Shown here: one piece after another, positions 44,997-56,899 of the stretch | How the letters are laid out: each line of letters begins with the position of its first letter | Position numbering within the stretch: position 1 is the first letter of the stretch | DNA from: Odiellus spinosus | Taxonomy: Eukaryota; Arthropoda; Arachnida; Opiliones; Phalangiidae | Direction of reading: 5' to 3' | Assembly (NCBI GenBank): GCA_963920705.1 | Contig: OY987232.1 | Location: 4,715,200 to 4,779,199, forward strand | DNA length: 64,000 nt | Program-made: the position numbers and the translations under genes | Notes under the pieces: model-generated | The model's input: only the letters and a program-made list of their open reading frames with translations | The model's database searches: none | Told to the model about the DNA's origin: nothing

Positions 44997-47090
44997 TTAA
45001 TAATGTAGCATTGGCACAATGGCAACTTGGCCTTTATGAGGAATTGCTACACATTTCTTACTAATGCTATTTATGTCATAAACATGGACAGTTTTTGATA
45101 AATTTGAAACTTTAACTATTCCTATCTTTGATGACTTCATTGGGTATACAAACAAGTCACTGACCACTTTATAAACGCGCACAAATATGAAGACCTTCTT
45201 ATTGTTTTTTTGAAATATATTGTCAACTACAACATAACTACCATTTTCTAATAAAACGCTGGAATCACCCAGACCAATTGATATTACTAACTTATCAGTT
45301 TTTATTTTCTTATATGATTTACCTCTTTTAGGGAGATGGCTACAACCGGTTTTTTCATAGTTATAATCATAGGGGCTAATAAAATGGTATTCGTTATTTT
45401 TAACACCATCGTATAAATCAAAGTTTTCTTTTTCACTTAATCTCTTGCATACTTGCTGCAAAGGCTTATTCGGAGTTCTTAATTCTTTTTTAATAAATTG
45501 GAGTTCATTTTCGAAACAAAAAGCACTAAAACAATCAATCGGCCCAAATTTCAACACATCAAGAGGCAAATGTGTTAAACTATGTACATTCATAACAATA
45601 AACTTGGCACCATAAAGTTTTTGACTCTCGCATACAAACATATTAATAAGTTCTTCTGCATACCCGTTAAGGTTCCGACATAATTTGGAACTAGACAAAA
45701 TATAGATAGCGCAGTGGAAAAGCCTAAAGTGTTTTAGGCAATTTGGACCAAGAATACCAATCAATAAAATAGGGCCAGTATACAATAGAAACTGTCTCAA
45801 TTCCGTGCCTTTCCATTTATCTATGTACCTAAGTGCTTTTGGTTTACGAGCAAACTCACTGGGGATGTATTTACGCGCTTGATACAATTTTTCTGATATT
45901 AAATCTACATTTTTTTGCCCTAGCCTCACAGAGTACGGCCCTGTTTTGATCCAAAAGTAAAATAGCCTACGCATAATACCTAAACACACTAAATGCAGAT
46001 AGTCAAATGGAAATTGAGTAACCATTCCTATTTTAAGAGCTGTAATAGGAGAATGATCCCCTTGTGTATGATGTTCTTCATCGAGTTTATCTAAAAAAGA
46101 CTTATCGGTACGCATTTCTGAGCCATTGGTAATAAATGTCATCCGATTATCTATGCGTTCCCCCTCAACAGTACACTTATCACAAGAGCTATAACCCGTG
46201 TGCCCTTTGGTTCTTTTTACAAACGATTTAGCAGGGGTGTCTAAAATGAATGGGCCTTTTAAATTAACTTGGTATTTCTTCCCGCCAAAATTATAACCAT
46301 TTTCCTCAAGCTCTAAAAGTTCATCAATAAAATCTTGAAGATAATCACTTAAAGGCGTAGGTTTTTTTCCACCGCAAAAGATTGCAACCATAAAAGGTTT
46401 CCCAACCAACCCATTAACAAAATTAAACACAGAGACCAGAATGGGCCAAAATTCCAAAGTTCCACTTTTTGAAATGGGAACACCATCAATATTAACAGCA
46501 AAGGAGATGTCATATTTATAAGGATAATTTTGAATTAGAAAATTTTTGAGACCCCTTTTCACCCCAAAATAAACAAATTCTCCAGTTCCGAATGCTTTAA
46601 CTATTGCAGGCGTTTTTTCAGTTTTTAAGAGAGTTCTACTGTCTTTTGGTAGATCATGGCCATGTTTTTGTAGCAATAATAATAAATTATCCAAAGCTAC
46701 ATGCGTGATTTTATTTTTTAGAGCCCAGCCAGCTAAATCATTGTCAAGTAGTATGTAGGGAGGCTCGTTAGTATCTAATTTAGTATTCTCGCATTGGTCA
46801 CTTTCAAATTCAGATTGAATATCAGAACTGTCCAATAAATAACTGTGTGCTGGTGATTGTAGAATGGATCCTAACTCTTCACTTTCACTAAAATCTAACT
46901 CGATCTCATCCGTAATATAGTTTTCACGGACCAAACCCAATTATCTTTCTCTCTCTGATGTAATATTATAATTGCATTCGTTATGAAGCAATTCCTCGTA
47001 AGCCTTTCTATTGTTTCTATTTCTTTGCCGTGTAGATAAGGGCTTCAGACAAGAGCCTGAGTCAACATCGGGCATAGTCAAAAGATCCAT
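44997..47090 (-). pseudogene. CACTA/EnSpm-like (Tnp2-type) transposase with one in-frame stop
   Basis: A DDE transposase of the Tnp2/CACTA type. From an ATG at 47090 the frame runs 49 codons to a TAA at 46943-46941. It then continues uninterrupted for 646 codons to the stop at 44997. The main part shows the family blocks in order: SFAVNIDGVPISKSGTLEFW (first catalytic Asp, about residue 152 of the long frame), CxxC (CDKC), FPFDYLHLVCLGIMRRL (second Asp), WKGTELRQFLLYTG, NVHSLTHLPLDVLKFGPID and FSAFCFENELQ (candidate Glu). The N-terminal 49 codons are basic and have no motif. One stop is the only damage seen. It may be a recent inactivating change, or translation may start downstream. The DUF4806 gene begins about 85 bp after its end on the same strand, so the two could be one element. 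CACTA ends were not found. Confidence 0.8.
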
Positions 47091-47369
47091 ATTGACTCTA
47101 TTTTAACATCACAGAAATCTTAAATGAATCATTGAAATGAATTTTGGTAAAATTTAATTGAGAAATTTCTTCCGTGTTATATGTAAATTTGACATAGTAC
47201 ATTATAATTAATGTAGGTAGGTTAGTAAGAGATGTTTTCATTCACACAAGGCAGTAGGGGAAAGTTCTGTTTAGATAAGAGTGCTTACGGCAGCCATTAG
47301 ACCCGGCTAAGCTTAAACCTGTTACCTTTATTAATACTATTTTTATCAGAGATGGACTGTTAAACATAG
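47091..47369. other. Upstream flank of the transposase
   Basis: AT-rich, no gene. Possible promoter region of the minus-strand transposase, but no motif can be named. Confidence 0.3.
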
Positions 47370-47525
47370 CCAAGCCTAATACCAACTAACTGGCAAACAT
47401 AGCTAGGCCTAATTTCAACAAACTGGCAAACATAGCTAAGCCTAATTCCAACTAACTGGCATACATAGCCAAGCCTTATTAAAACTAGCTTGCTCAGATA
47501 CTTAAGCCTAATTTCAACTAGGGTG
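47370..47525. repeat. Minisatellite, about 36-bp unit, four units
   Basis: Units of the type aactggcaaacatagctaag followed by cctaatttcaact. The minus-strand frame LVGIRLSYVCQ is a translation of the repeat. Confidence 0.85.
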
Positions 47526-47724
47526 CAACAATCAAGTACACAGGAAAAAATAGGACCCTCTTTCTTCCCCAAGGGTAAGGCAAGATCCAGCCTTAGGAAA
47601 CCTACTTATTTCACATAGAAAAAAATTTACCCAGAAAATGGCCGTCATGGTAAAAGCGACGGAGCGATACTATTCTATAATTACAAAAAAGTATTGAAAT
47701 AATAACAAAATCTAAAGATATATT

Positions 47725-48135
47725 CATCCAGTATAATTGGAAGCGCTACTAAAATTCCAAACTCGGCTAAAAGATTTCATCGAGAAGAAATCTAAAATAA
47801 GAGATATCGATTCCAGCCATATAAATGGAAGCGATACTAAAATTCCCCGACGGCTAAAAGACTTCATCGAGAAGAAATCTAAAATAAGAGAGTTAAGATT
47901 CCAGCCGTATAAATGGAAGCGATACTAAAATTCCCCGACGGCTAAAAGACTTCATCGAGAAGAAATCTAAAATAAGAGAGTTAAGATTCTAGCCATATTA
48001 ATGGAAGCGATACTAAAATTCCCCGACGGATAAAAGACTTCATCAACAAGAAATCTAAAATAAGAGAGTTAAGATTCTAGCGATATAAATGGAAGCAATA
48101 CTAAAAATTCCCCGTGCAGCTAATCTAAAATAAGA
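47725..48135. repeat. Minisatellite, about 86-bp unit, nearly five units
   Basis: Units carry aaatggaagcgatactaaaa, ttccccgacggctaaaag and acttcatcgagaagaaatc. The last unit is cut short by a deletion. Confidence 0.9.
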
Positions 48136-49057
48136 GATTAGATGTTCGTGCTGCACGTTCAGTAGCTTGAGTCTGCGATTACTCAGCGCTACCACATATT
48201 TCTTTTGAAAGCTCTGACGTTATGATGCTCATCATATGTACACTTGTTTTTAATGGATATTTGATTTGCATCATGACTTCAGAGCTGAAGAAAAAAATCA
48301 TTCACAAAACACAGAAATAATTCTCAATTTTTGTAGTCACAAAAACCATGATATTAAATGAAATTTACTTACTTTCTTATTAGTTTCAGCCATAATGATC
48401 CAAAACTGGTATCTTGGAATATAATATCACACAAATTATAAAAGCCCCCAAATAAGGCTACAGCAATGAGAGCTAGTCTATCTTTTATTCGCACATGCTC
48501 TACCTAAAAAGATACATGCCCAGTTGCCCACGCTACGGAAAGGCTTAACGCCCCAAGGCCTAAGTAAAAATAGCCTAACATTGATTTTACTCTTAACTAA
48601 AAACCACACGTGGGATAAAAAAAACTTTACATATAAATACCTGAATATAATTTTAGATTCCAATACTATCCAATAGTATAATTAGAGTAAAGTTAAATAT
48701 TAAAGACAACAAACATTCCTTCTTTCTGTCGCGAGCGATTCGGAGCGAAAACTGCGGAGTGCGGACTCGAGCGAGAAGTTGAGAACACTGGCAGCGAATG
48801 GATAGTGGCTAGTCTGGCAACAATGTTAACGGAAATTCCGTACTGCTTAATGTTATAACATGAGTGCGTCAGAATCCTAAGAATATTCTTTGAAAGAAAA
48901 AATTCTTATGTAAATAGTTTTCTTTTGAAATAGAGCACCGAGTGAAATTCGCTAATAATTCGAGAAGAATGTGGAATATTTATTCACCCCATATCTAAAC
49001 TACCTCGACAAACAAGACGAGATTCAGAGCACCCCAAAAGCATTTTAAAGGGTAAAT
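48136..49057. other. Noncoding stretch
   Basis: No gene or ordered repeat. A short minus-strand frame at 48478-48663 has no recognisable feature. Confidence 0.4.
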
Positions 49058-50630
49058 ATTGTGAGTCGGCTAGGTATCTAACTAACGACCTAGGGTTCTA
49101 TTGACGACAGTGTCCCGACTCTATCGGGAAGGGGCGATAAGCGCGCTTCCCATGGAGAAGCGTTTTAATAGAATTCAATACAGTTTTTTAAAGTTTTAAT
49201 ATTGTGAGTCGGCTAGGTGACGAACAGGGGATCTGGGAGTCGATTGACGACAGTGTCCCGACTCTATCGGGAAGGGGCGATAAGCGCGCTTCCCATGGAG
49301 AAGCGTTTTAATAGAATTCAATACAGTTTTTTAAAGTTTTAATATTGTGAGTCGGCTAGGTGACGAACAGGGGATCTGGGAGTCGATTGACGACAGTGTC
49401 CCGACTCTATCGGGAAGGGGCGATAAGCGCGCCACCTATGGACAGTCGTTTTAATAGAATTCCATACACTTTTTTAAAGTTTTAATATTGTGAGTCGGCT
49501 AGGTGACGAAAAGGGGATCTGGGAGTCGATTGACGACAGTGACCCGACTCTATCAGGAAGGGGCGATAAGCGCGCCACCTATGGAGAAGCGTTTTAATAG
49601 AATTCCATACAGTTTTTTAAAGTTTTAATATTGTGAGTCGGCTAGGTGACGAACAGGGGATCTGGGAGTCGATTGACGACAGTGACCCGACTCTATCAGG
49701 AAGGGGCGATTGGCGCGCCACCTATGGAGAAGCGTTTTAATAGAATTCCTTACAGTTTTTTAAAGTTTTAATATTGTGAGTCGGCTAGGTGACGAACAGG
49801 GGATCTGGGAGTCGATTAACGACAGTGTCCCGACTCTATCGGGAAGGGGCGATAAGGGCGCCACCTATGGACAGTCATTTTAGTAGAATTCCATACTATT
49901 TTTTCAAGTTTTAATATTGTGAGTCGGCTAGGTGACGAGCAGGGGATCTGGGAGTCGATTGCCGACAGTGACCCGACTCTATCAGGAAGGGGCGATACGC
50001 GCGCCACCTATGGAGAAGCGTTTTAATAGAATTCCATACAGTTTTTTAAAGTTTTAATATTGTGAGTCGGCTAGGTGACGAACAGGGGATCTGGGAGTCG
50101 ATTGACGACAGTGTCCCGACTCTATCGGGAAGGGGCGATAAGCGCGCCACCTATGGACAGTCATTTTAGTAGAATTCCATACAATTTTTTAAAGTTTTAA
50201 TATTGTGAGTCGGCTAGGTGACGAACAGGGGATCTGGGAGTCGATTGACGACAGTGACCCGACTCTATCAGGAAGGGGCTATAAGCACGCCACCTATGGA
50301 GAAGCGTTTGAATAGAATTCCATACAATTTTTCAAAGTTTTAATATTGTGAGTCGGCTAGGTGACGAACAGGGGATCTGGGAGTCGATTGACGACAGTGA
50401 CCCGACTCTATCAGGAAGGGGCTATAAGCACGCCACCTATGGAGAAGCGTTTGAATAGAATTCCATACAATTTTTCAAAGTTTTAATATTGTGAGTCGGC
50501 TAGGTGACGAACAGGGGATCTGGGAGTCGATTGACGACAGTGTCCCGACTCTATCGGGAAGGGGCGATAAGCGCGCCACCAATGCAGAAGCGTTTTAATA
50601 GAATTGAATAAAATTTCAATCACCTCAATA
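49058..50630. repeat. Minisatellite, exactly 143-bp unit, eleven units
   Basis: Units start attgtgagtcggctaggtga and recur at exactly 143-base intervals from 49058 to 50488 without a single net indel. Each has a gactctatcgggaagggg word containing a cccga/tcggg hairpin, and the words cgataagcgcgcc and agaagcgttttaatagaatt. Variants (gggaagg or aggaagg; gagaagcgtttt or acagtcatttta) are shared by non-adjacent units, suggesting amplification in blocks of two or more. A diverged twelfth unit lies at about 50655-50760. Confidence 0.97.
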
Positions 50631-50759
50631 TAATCCGATTAAAAGTTTTTTTTTTTGTTAGTCGGCTATGTGACGCACATGGGGCTGCATGCCTTTAGGA
50701 GTCGTTTTTCGACCGCTTGCCGACTTCGACTCTCGCCCGTATGAGTCGTCGGTGAGCCG

Positions 50760-51418
50760 ACTGTAAATGGGACGGTCAATGCTACTGGGGATAGCTTCAT
50801 TATTTATGGATATGACATGGCCAGGAGGGACTATTTTGTTGACATTGGTGAACACTATGTACACAGTTTTCCGACGTTTAATTTTAGACAATTGTTATTT
50901 AGCCAGATATTGACATGCAATAGTTTGTAGTTAACCCTGTCAATAAGTTTTACGAAGTTAGAGTCGCTATCCGATAAGGCGGTATCATCTGCATACAGTG
51001 TCAAGGAATCGTCATCGACCGTTGTAAAGATATCATTAATGAAGATATTAAAGAGCAAGGGTGATAATACAGACCCTTGGGGAACCCCACATGTAACCTC
51101 GCCCCTCCCCGAGACCCTATCGTTAAATTTTGTACGGCAAGTGCGGTTCGAAAGAAAGGAGGATATCCAGGTGTAAGCTAATCCTCTTATCCCCGAGATA
51201 TAAAGTTTTTTCAGTAAAATGTCGTGGTTTACACTGTCGAACGCCTTCCTTAAGTCTAGGAAGACTCCGACAGCAAACTGACCTTCATCTAGTGCATCAA
51301 GTGTTTTCTTATAGACCCTTGCGATGGCATGTTCTACTCTTGCGATGGCATGTTCTACTCCAGTGTGTTTCCTAAAACCGTATTGATGTGGGTCTATAAT
51401 AGTAAATAAAAAATGAGA
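50760..51418 (-). pseudogene. LINE reverse transcriptase fragment
   Basis: On the minus strand, the motifs run in order: QYGFRK, VFLDLRKAFDSVNHDIL, GIRG, GVPQGSVLSPLLFNIFINDI, LYADDTAL and WLNNNCLKLNVGK. The frame then shifts near 50890 and continues with KTVYIVF to about 50800. A 21-bp direct duplication makes EHAIARV appear twice. Both ends are truncated and no endonuclease remains. CR1/Jockey type, but with YADD, so different from the copy at 22625. It is embedded between the 143-bp array and the duplication that follows. Confidence 0.88.
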
Positions 51419-51429
51419 GTTGACTATCA

Positions 51430-51835
51430 CGGGGTGGCAGTTTTGATCATGGGTTCTATGGGGTGGTAATGTTAATTTTCCTTCGACGGACATTTCCCCG
51501 GATATTCTCCCGGCAATTGAAAGGCGGTATAGCCGCAGACCTATGCCAGCGACACCCCGCAAAGGGGTGTGATAAGACTCCGCTGTTTCGGAAGCTCACA
51601 GCGGCAGATAAGAAATCGTGAATATCGGGGTGGCAGTTTTGGTCTTGGGTGCTATGGAGTGGCAATGCTAATTTGGCTTCGACGGGTAAGAGCGTCGATT
51701 TAACGTCGGGTAGAGAAGAGCGTTCACCCCGTGGAGAGCTACCCTTGGTTCTACGTATAGAGGGTGTGATAAGACGCCGTAGTTTCGGAAGCTTACAACG
51801 GCAGATAAGAAATCTGGAATATCACTAGTTCCAAA
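51430..51835. repeat. Tandem duplication, about 195-200 bp unit, two copies
   Basis: The words ggggtggcagttttgrtc, gggttctatgggrtggyaat, cttcgacgg, gtgtgataaga and cggcagataagaaatc recur in order at 51430-51620 and 51627-51830. Confidence 0.8.
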
Positions 51836-52249
51836 TGCTTATCAGCGTTCGAGTTCGGTGTTTATCTTTTGAAATAGAGCTAATAGGGAAAGAAGGCTGC
51901 TATGATTAAACGAATTATTTATTCTTAAAGTCTTAAAACAGAGGAGAGGGCGAAAGGGTGTCATCCCGCGACGTGTGGGTAATTAACCGCGCGCGTTTTA
52001 AATTAGAATCGGTAGACTGACGGGAAAACCGAAATATTTCACGTCGGAAATTCTTGTAGGCTTAACCGGTATTATATTTTAGGCTTATATATAAATGAAA
52101 AGTGATCGGTGATAAGTGTTTTCAAGAGGTAATGTAAACAAGCGCTAGTATAAAAGGTCTCGACGATGAGTCTGGGTGAACATATTCGCTACGTAAGTAA
52201 CCGTTTTCACACGGAGAATTAACCGTATTCCGAAAGGCTGTTAATTCTG

Positions 52250-52717
52250 ATGGCGAAGACATGTATTCTCGAAGCTAGCTTCCTGCGGGCTAATGGCGAG
52301 TACATAATAAAGGAATTGGCGTACTACATCGTGGAAACGGGAGAGAATGGAGTCTTCTCCTTTAAACCGCCATTTCGGTACAACGAGCTCAGCTACAAAG
52401 ACAGGCGTTTGAACGGATGGATTACCCGTAATATAGGAGGGATGTTTTGGTGCGACGGAGAATATAATTACAAGGACTTCGAAGATATTTTAAGGGGTCT
52501 TTTACAAAAAGCAAACGTGTTTTGGACGAAGGGACTCGATAAGTCAATTTTCCTGTCGAGATATCTCGGTCATGACGTAGGAAATGCTGAGTCACTTGGC
52601 TGCCCTAAATTTACGAGAGAACCGATATTTGATTATTGTAAATACCACAAAAATAACGCCCAGTGTTGCTCTTTTAAAGCTTATAAATTAAATTTGTGGT
52701 TTAAAAAACAAAGTTAA
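52250..52717 (+). CDS. Polinton-associated conserved protein, 155 aa
   Basis: Intact frame starting ATG at 52250 and ending TAA at 52717, with AATAAA soon after. I do not recognise a named family with certainty. The pattern (an N-terminal strand, KELAYYIVETG, a KPPFRY segment, DRRLNGWITRNIGGMFW, WTKGLDKSIFLSRYL and a Cys/His-rich end) recalls an RNase H-like or DEDD-exonuclease-like small protein common in invertebrate genomes and mobile elements. The acidic residues expected near the first strand are not clearly present (ILEASF). It lies upstream of the polymerase on the same strand, so a replication-related role is possible. This is inference. Confidence 0.7.
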   Translation: MAKTCILEASFLRANGEYIIKELAYYIVETGENGVFSFKPPFRYNELSYKDRRLNGWITRNIGGMFWCDGEYNYKDFEDILRGLLQKANVFWTKGLDKSIFLSRYLGHDVGNAESLGCPKFTREPIFDYCKYHKNNAQCCSFKAYKLNLWFKKQS

Positions 52718-52945
52718 GTGTTTGTATATAAATAAATAAAATTCGATTCGCACTCTTACTGATTTCTCAATTTAGTATAAAATACAAACGAACTTACTTT
52801 AAGTGTTTACCAATGATATACTTAGAAAAACTACCCATATATTAGAGTACTTCAGTTATCGTTCGCGAACGATTTTATTTGGTATAAAAAGGAACGGTAT
52901 AGATTGGAAATATTATTCTCTCGTTGGTCCCTTCTCATAGTAACT

Positions 52946-53794
52946 ATGGATGCTAAGAACCCCCTCCCAACCATCTGCAGTTTGTTGTATACCGCCACCC
53001 TAGGATTAATATCACAGAACCTTGAATTAACATTCAAGGTTTTTATGATAATAATCCAAAAATATCATAAGCGCTGGCATAACGGGATCTACCCCAACGA
53101 AGCTACAGGACAAATCAGGGTGGATCTCCCATATAACGCGAATCTGGAGAACGTGCGGACTAACGGCCTAAAAGGAAGTCAAAAATTTATATCCGTAAGA
53201 TTATTTTTTAAAAATTACTATGCTAGTTGGGTACTTTAAATTATTATTAAGTTTATTCATTAATATGTCTTTATCAGGTAAAAAAAATCGATATCCCGGT
53301 CGAAGGTGAAGCAGAGGTGGCTGACATCCTGAGTTCTCTAGGGATCGAGGTTAATATCTCCAAGCAGGGTGTTCCGATTCCCGCCTCCACCCAGTTGTCA
53401 ATCCCTGCGGCGATACCCATCCCACAACAAGAACCCATTCCGACAACGTCACAGGCTCTGGACCTCGTACAACTGTTGAAAGACAACAACGGTGTTCAAA
53501 CGTCTTCCACGATCACCCCGCAGGTGATATCTCAAATCAGGGAACCAGATGTCCCCAGTCTCGAGAATTTGATCGTTCCAGACTCTGCTCAGCCTCGCAC
53601 TGGGGTTTTAGCGTCATCGGGGACCTCAAAAATCCTCGAATCTAATCCTCGGAAAAGATCTAAATCCGCGGATAAGGTTTTGATTAAAAAGAGAGCCCGG
53701 AAATCTAAGCCTGTTATCGAGACGGATGATTTACAGCATTTAATCAGCCTGGAACAGATCTGCCAAACGATCTTGGATGACCCCGAGGATGATT

Positions 53795-53796
<2 letters not shown>
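52946..53796 (+). CDS. Two-exon Polinton protein, 255 aa, unknown function
   Basis: Exon 1 is 52946-53194 and exon 2 is 53278-53796, joined across an 83-bp GT-AG intron (53195-53277). The joined length is divisible by three and open. The N-terminal part has a mildly hydrophobic helix region and a YHKRWHNGIYPNE segment. The centre is rich in Pro, Ser and Thr (IPAAIPIPQQEPIP). The C-terminus has a strongly basic, NLS-like stretch (NPRKRSKSADKVLIKKRARK) and an acidic tail, DDPEDD. No family was recognised. The ATG at 52946 was chosen because the upstream in-frame codons include what looks like a splice acceptor (ctcatag). Position before the polymerase suggests a DNA-binding or terminal-protein-like role, but that is a guess. 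A poly-A/(TA)n tract follows the stop. Confidence 0.6.
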
Positions 53797-53834
<38 letters not shown>

Positions 53835-53835
53835 G
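53793..53835. repeat. Poly-A and (TA)n microsatellite
   Basis: About 26 A residues followed by TA repeats, directly after the stop codon of the upstream gene. Confidence 0.9.
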
Positions 53836-54027
53836 TATATTAAAATATTTTCAGTAAAGAATAAACAAAATGAATAAAGTTTTCCTTTAATATCTATCTC
53901 TTCTCTCGAGTATATTCGAGAATTTCAAGTTTACTGATAAACGAGGGCTGATATATAAACCCACCCAGAATTTTTTGTTTCATTATGGACTACAACATCG
54001 TAAAACTAGTAAGTACTTTATAAAAAT

Positions 54028-56863
54028 ATGTTTCCCTGTGGGGTTTGCGGCTGTGAATTTAGGAGAAAAGATGTGTTAACGAGACATGTTCGCGAACAAC
54101 ATGAGGGGGTCAAATACACTTGTGATACATGTGGAAAACTTTTCGCGCGTAAAACACATTTAACGCGACATTCCCGGATACATAGAAATTCTCCTGTTAC
54201 CCAACCTGTAAACGACGCTTCGTCAACCGAAAACCTATCTACGTTGCCCGAGAATGGTTCCATGCCGTCCGAGGATGAACCCACACCTCTTGAAAAGGAT
54301 GCAATTCGCCCTGAGGAGATTCTCGTCCCTGTCGAGAATGATTTTGCCTCCGGTGCGGAGGAAATGTTAGCCTTAGGGGATGCGATTCTAAGTGCTAGAT
54401 TCACCCCACCTGATTGTCAGACGGACCTTGAACAATTTATGACCCCGCTCATCCCTAGTTTAATCAGATATTTGGAGCAACAGCTTATTAAAAGAAAGGG
54501 AATTAAATGGAATATTATAATAAGAGTCCGCTATATTAAAGTACTACCCAACGGTGATGAGATGGAGCACATCCCGTACCTACGAAGTAGAACTCAGACT
54601 ACACTCTTAGCGGATGAACTCGAAAATCAGATCAACGGGTGCGTTCAAACCATTTCTAATCAGATGCAAGAATTCCAGGAGCTAGGGAGCAATTGGGTGG
54701 TAGATAGAATTCTATACCTCCAAGTGGATGTTATCAAGTATCTACCCCTTGTCGCAGGCTCCTACATAAACACCCCCGAGGGGGTTATAGAAACAAAAAG
54801 CGTTCTCAACATAAAATCGAACGATGGGATGTGTTTTAAATGGGCCTGCTTAGCCCATCTTCATCCTGTTGAATTGAACGCCAATCGTGTCTCCGGATAT
54901 AAACAATATGAGAACGAATTAGACTGTTCGGAAATAAGCTTCCCCTTTTTACTCCACAATATGAAATTAAAAAAATTTGAAGTTAAAAACAATCTCTCGA
55001 TTAACGTGTTTGCTTGGGAGGGAGGAGTCTTCCCCCGCTACGTCAGTGAACAGATAGTAAGCGAGGAAAGGGAGATTGATCTCCTGCTTCTGACTGAAAA
55101 AGATAAAAAACATTACTGCCTTATACGAAGCCTAAGTCGACTTCTGTCGCATTTTACCAACCACAACGGAAAAATATATATATGTAGAAGATGCCTACAT
55201 AGGTATTCCGGGGCAAACGCCAAAAAAAATCACGCCGAACATAAAAAACATTGCTCCATCCACGCACCCCAACGAATTGAGATGCCCCTCAAAAAGCCTG
55301 TTCTATATTTTGAAAAATTCGAGTGGATGCAGAAGGTAAATTATTTTCTAAATTCTAGTCGGTTTCCCTATCTTACACGCTATTCGTTTAGTGTCCGTTC
55401 GTTATTTACGCCGACTTTGAGAGCATTTTAAACCGTTATCAAACTTGTTCAAATAACTCGACTCTTTCCTCCACCACAAAACTCGCCGAGCATGTCGCCT
55501 GTGGGTTCAGCTACGTAGTAATCGGACAAGATGGTAAGTCTCTGGCTTCTTGTCGTCGACCTAGTTTCTAACCAATTTCACCAGGTAAGCCCCGGCTACC
55601 TGTCACGTATCGTGGGATAGACGCTGTCGAGGTGTTTCTTGAGAGTTTACTAATGGAGGAGGAAAATATATTAGAGATTCTACAAAAGAACATTCCAATG
55701 GACTTAACCCCGAATGAATTAGAAGCCAGTAGAAAATCAACACACTGCTATATATGTACTGGAATTTTGACGACAGAGGATTACGGGGTGAACGACCATT
55801 GCCATCTAACAGATGAGTTTTAAAATTATTTAGCTTATTAGTTCTGTATTTCATTATCCCTCATTTTAAGTAGTTTTCGGGGTCGCGCTCATAACAGCTG
55901 TAACCTCAAGATGCGGATGGACAAAAAAATACCTGTTGTTCTTCACAATATGTCCAAGTAAATATCTCCAATCCCATTATAAGTACTGATTATTTTTATA
56001 ATCTTCACCCTCTCTTTAAAGCTACGATTCGCATCTGATCCTACAGAAGATGGGTATTTTCAAGAAGCAGAATATAGAGGTCATCCCAAATAACTCCGAA
56101 AGATATATCTGCATCGGATTTAGCTGTCTACAATTTATAGATTCAATGAGATTTATGCCAGCCTCGCTCGACACCCTGGTTCAAAATTTGGCTCAGGACG
56201 GGATCAACAAATTTAGCATCCTCGCTGCATCGTATAACCCTGAGCAAGTATGTTTAGCTCTCAAGAAGCTGTCATACCCCTATGACTATATGGACTCGAT
56301 GGCACGGTTTGAGGAGACTCAATTACCACCTAAAGAAGCTTTTTATAATATTCTAACCGACGAGCATATATCCGATGAAAATTACCAATACACTCGGGAT
56401 GTTTGGGAGAAATTTGAAATAAAAAATCTAGGAGATCTTCACGACACATACGTTCAAATTGATACGCTACAGTTGGCGTGTGTTTTCGAGGAATTTAGAA
56501 CCATGTGTTTGGATTATTATCGCTTAGACCCTGCACATTCATACACAGGACCAGGATTAGCCTGGGAAGCCGCCCTCCTGAAGACAGGTGTAAAATTAGA
56601 TTTGCTGTTGGATCCGGATATACATCTCTTTATCGGTAGTTTCATTTATATTTATTTTTAATACTTGACATTAATGTTTTCCTGTATTGTAGAACGTGGG
56701 ATTAGAGGTGGTGTATCTCTGATAAGCAATCGATACGCCGAAGCTAATAAAAAATATCTCCCCGATCACGACGAATCCAAACCTAGCAACTATATCGTAT
56801 ATTTAGACATAAACAATTTATATGGTAAATATAATAATTGGAAATCTTCAATAATTTCATGCT

Positions 56864-56899
<36 letters not shown>

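Noticed and set aside
48136-52249. Left terminal inverted repeat of the Polinton
   Set aside because: Its partner would be outside the window, and no end sequence could be distinguished from the neighbouring repeats.
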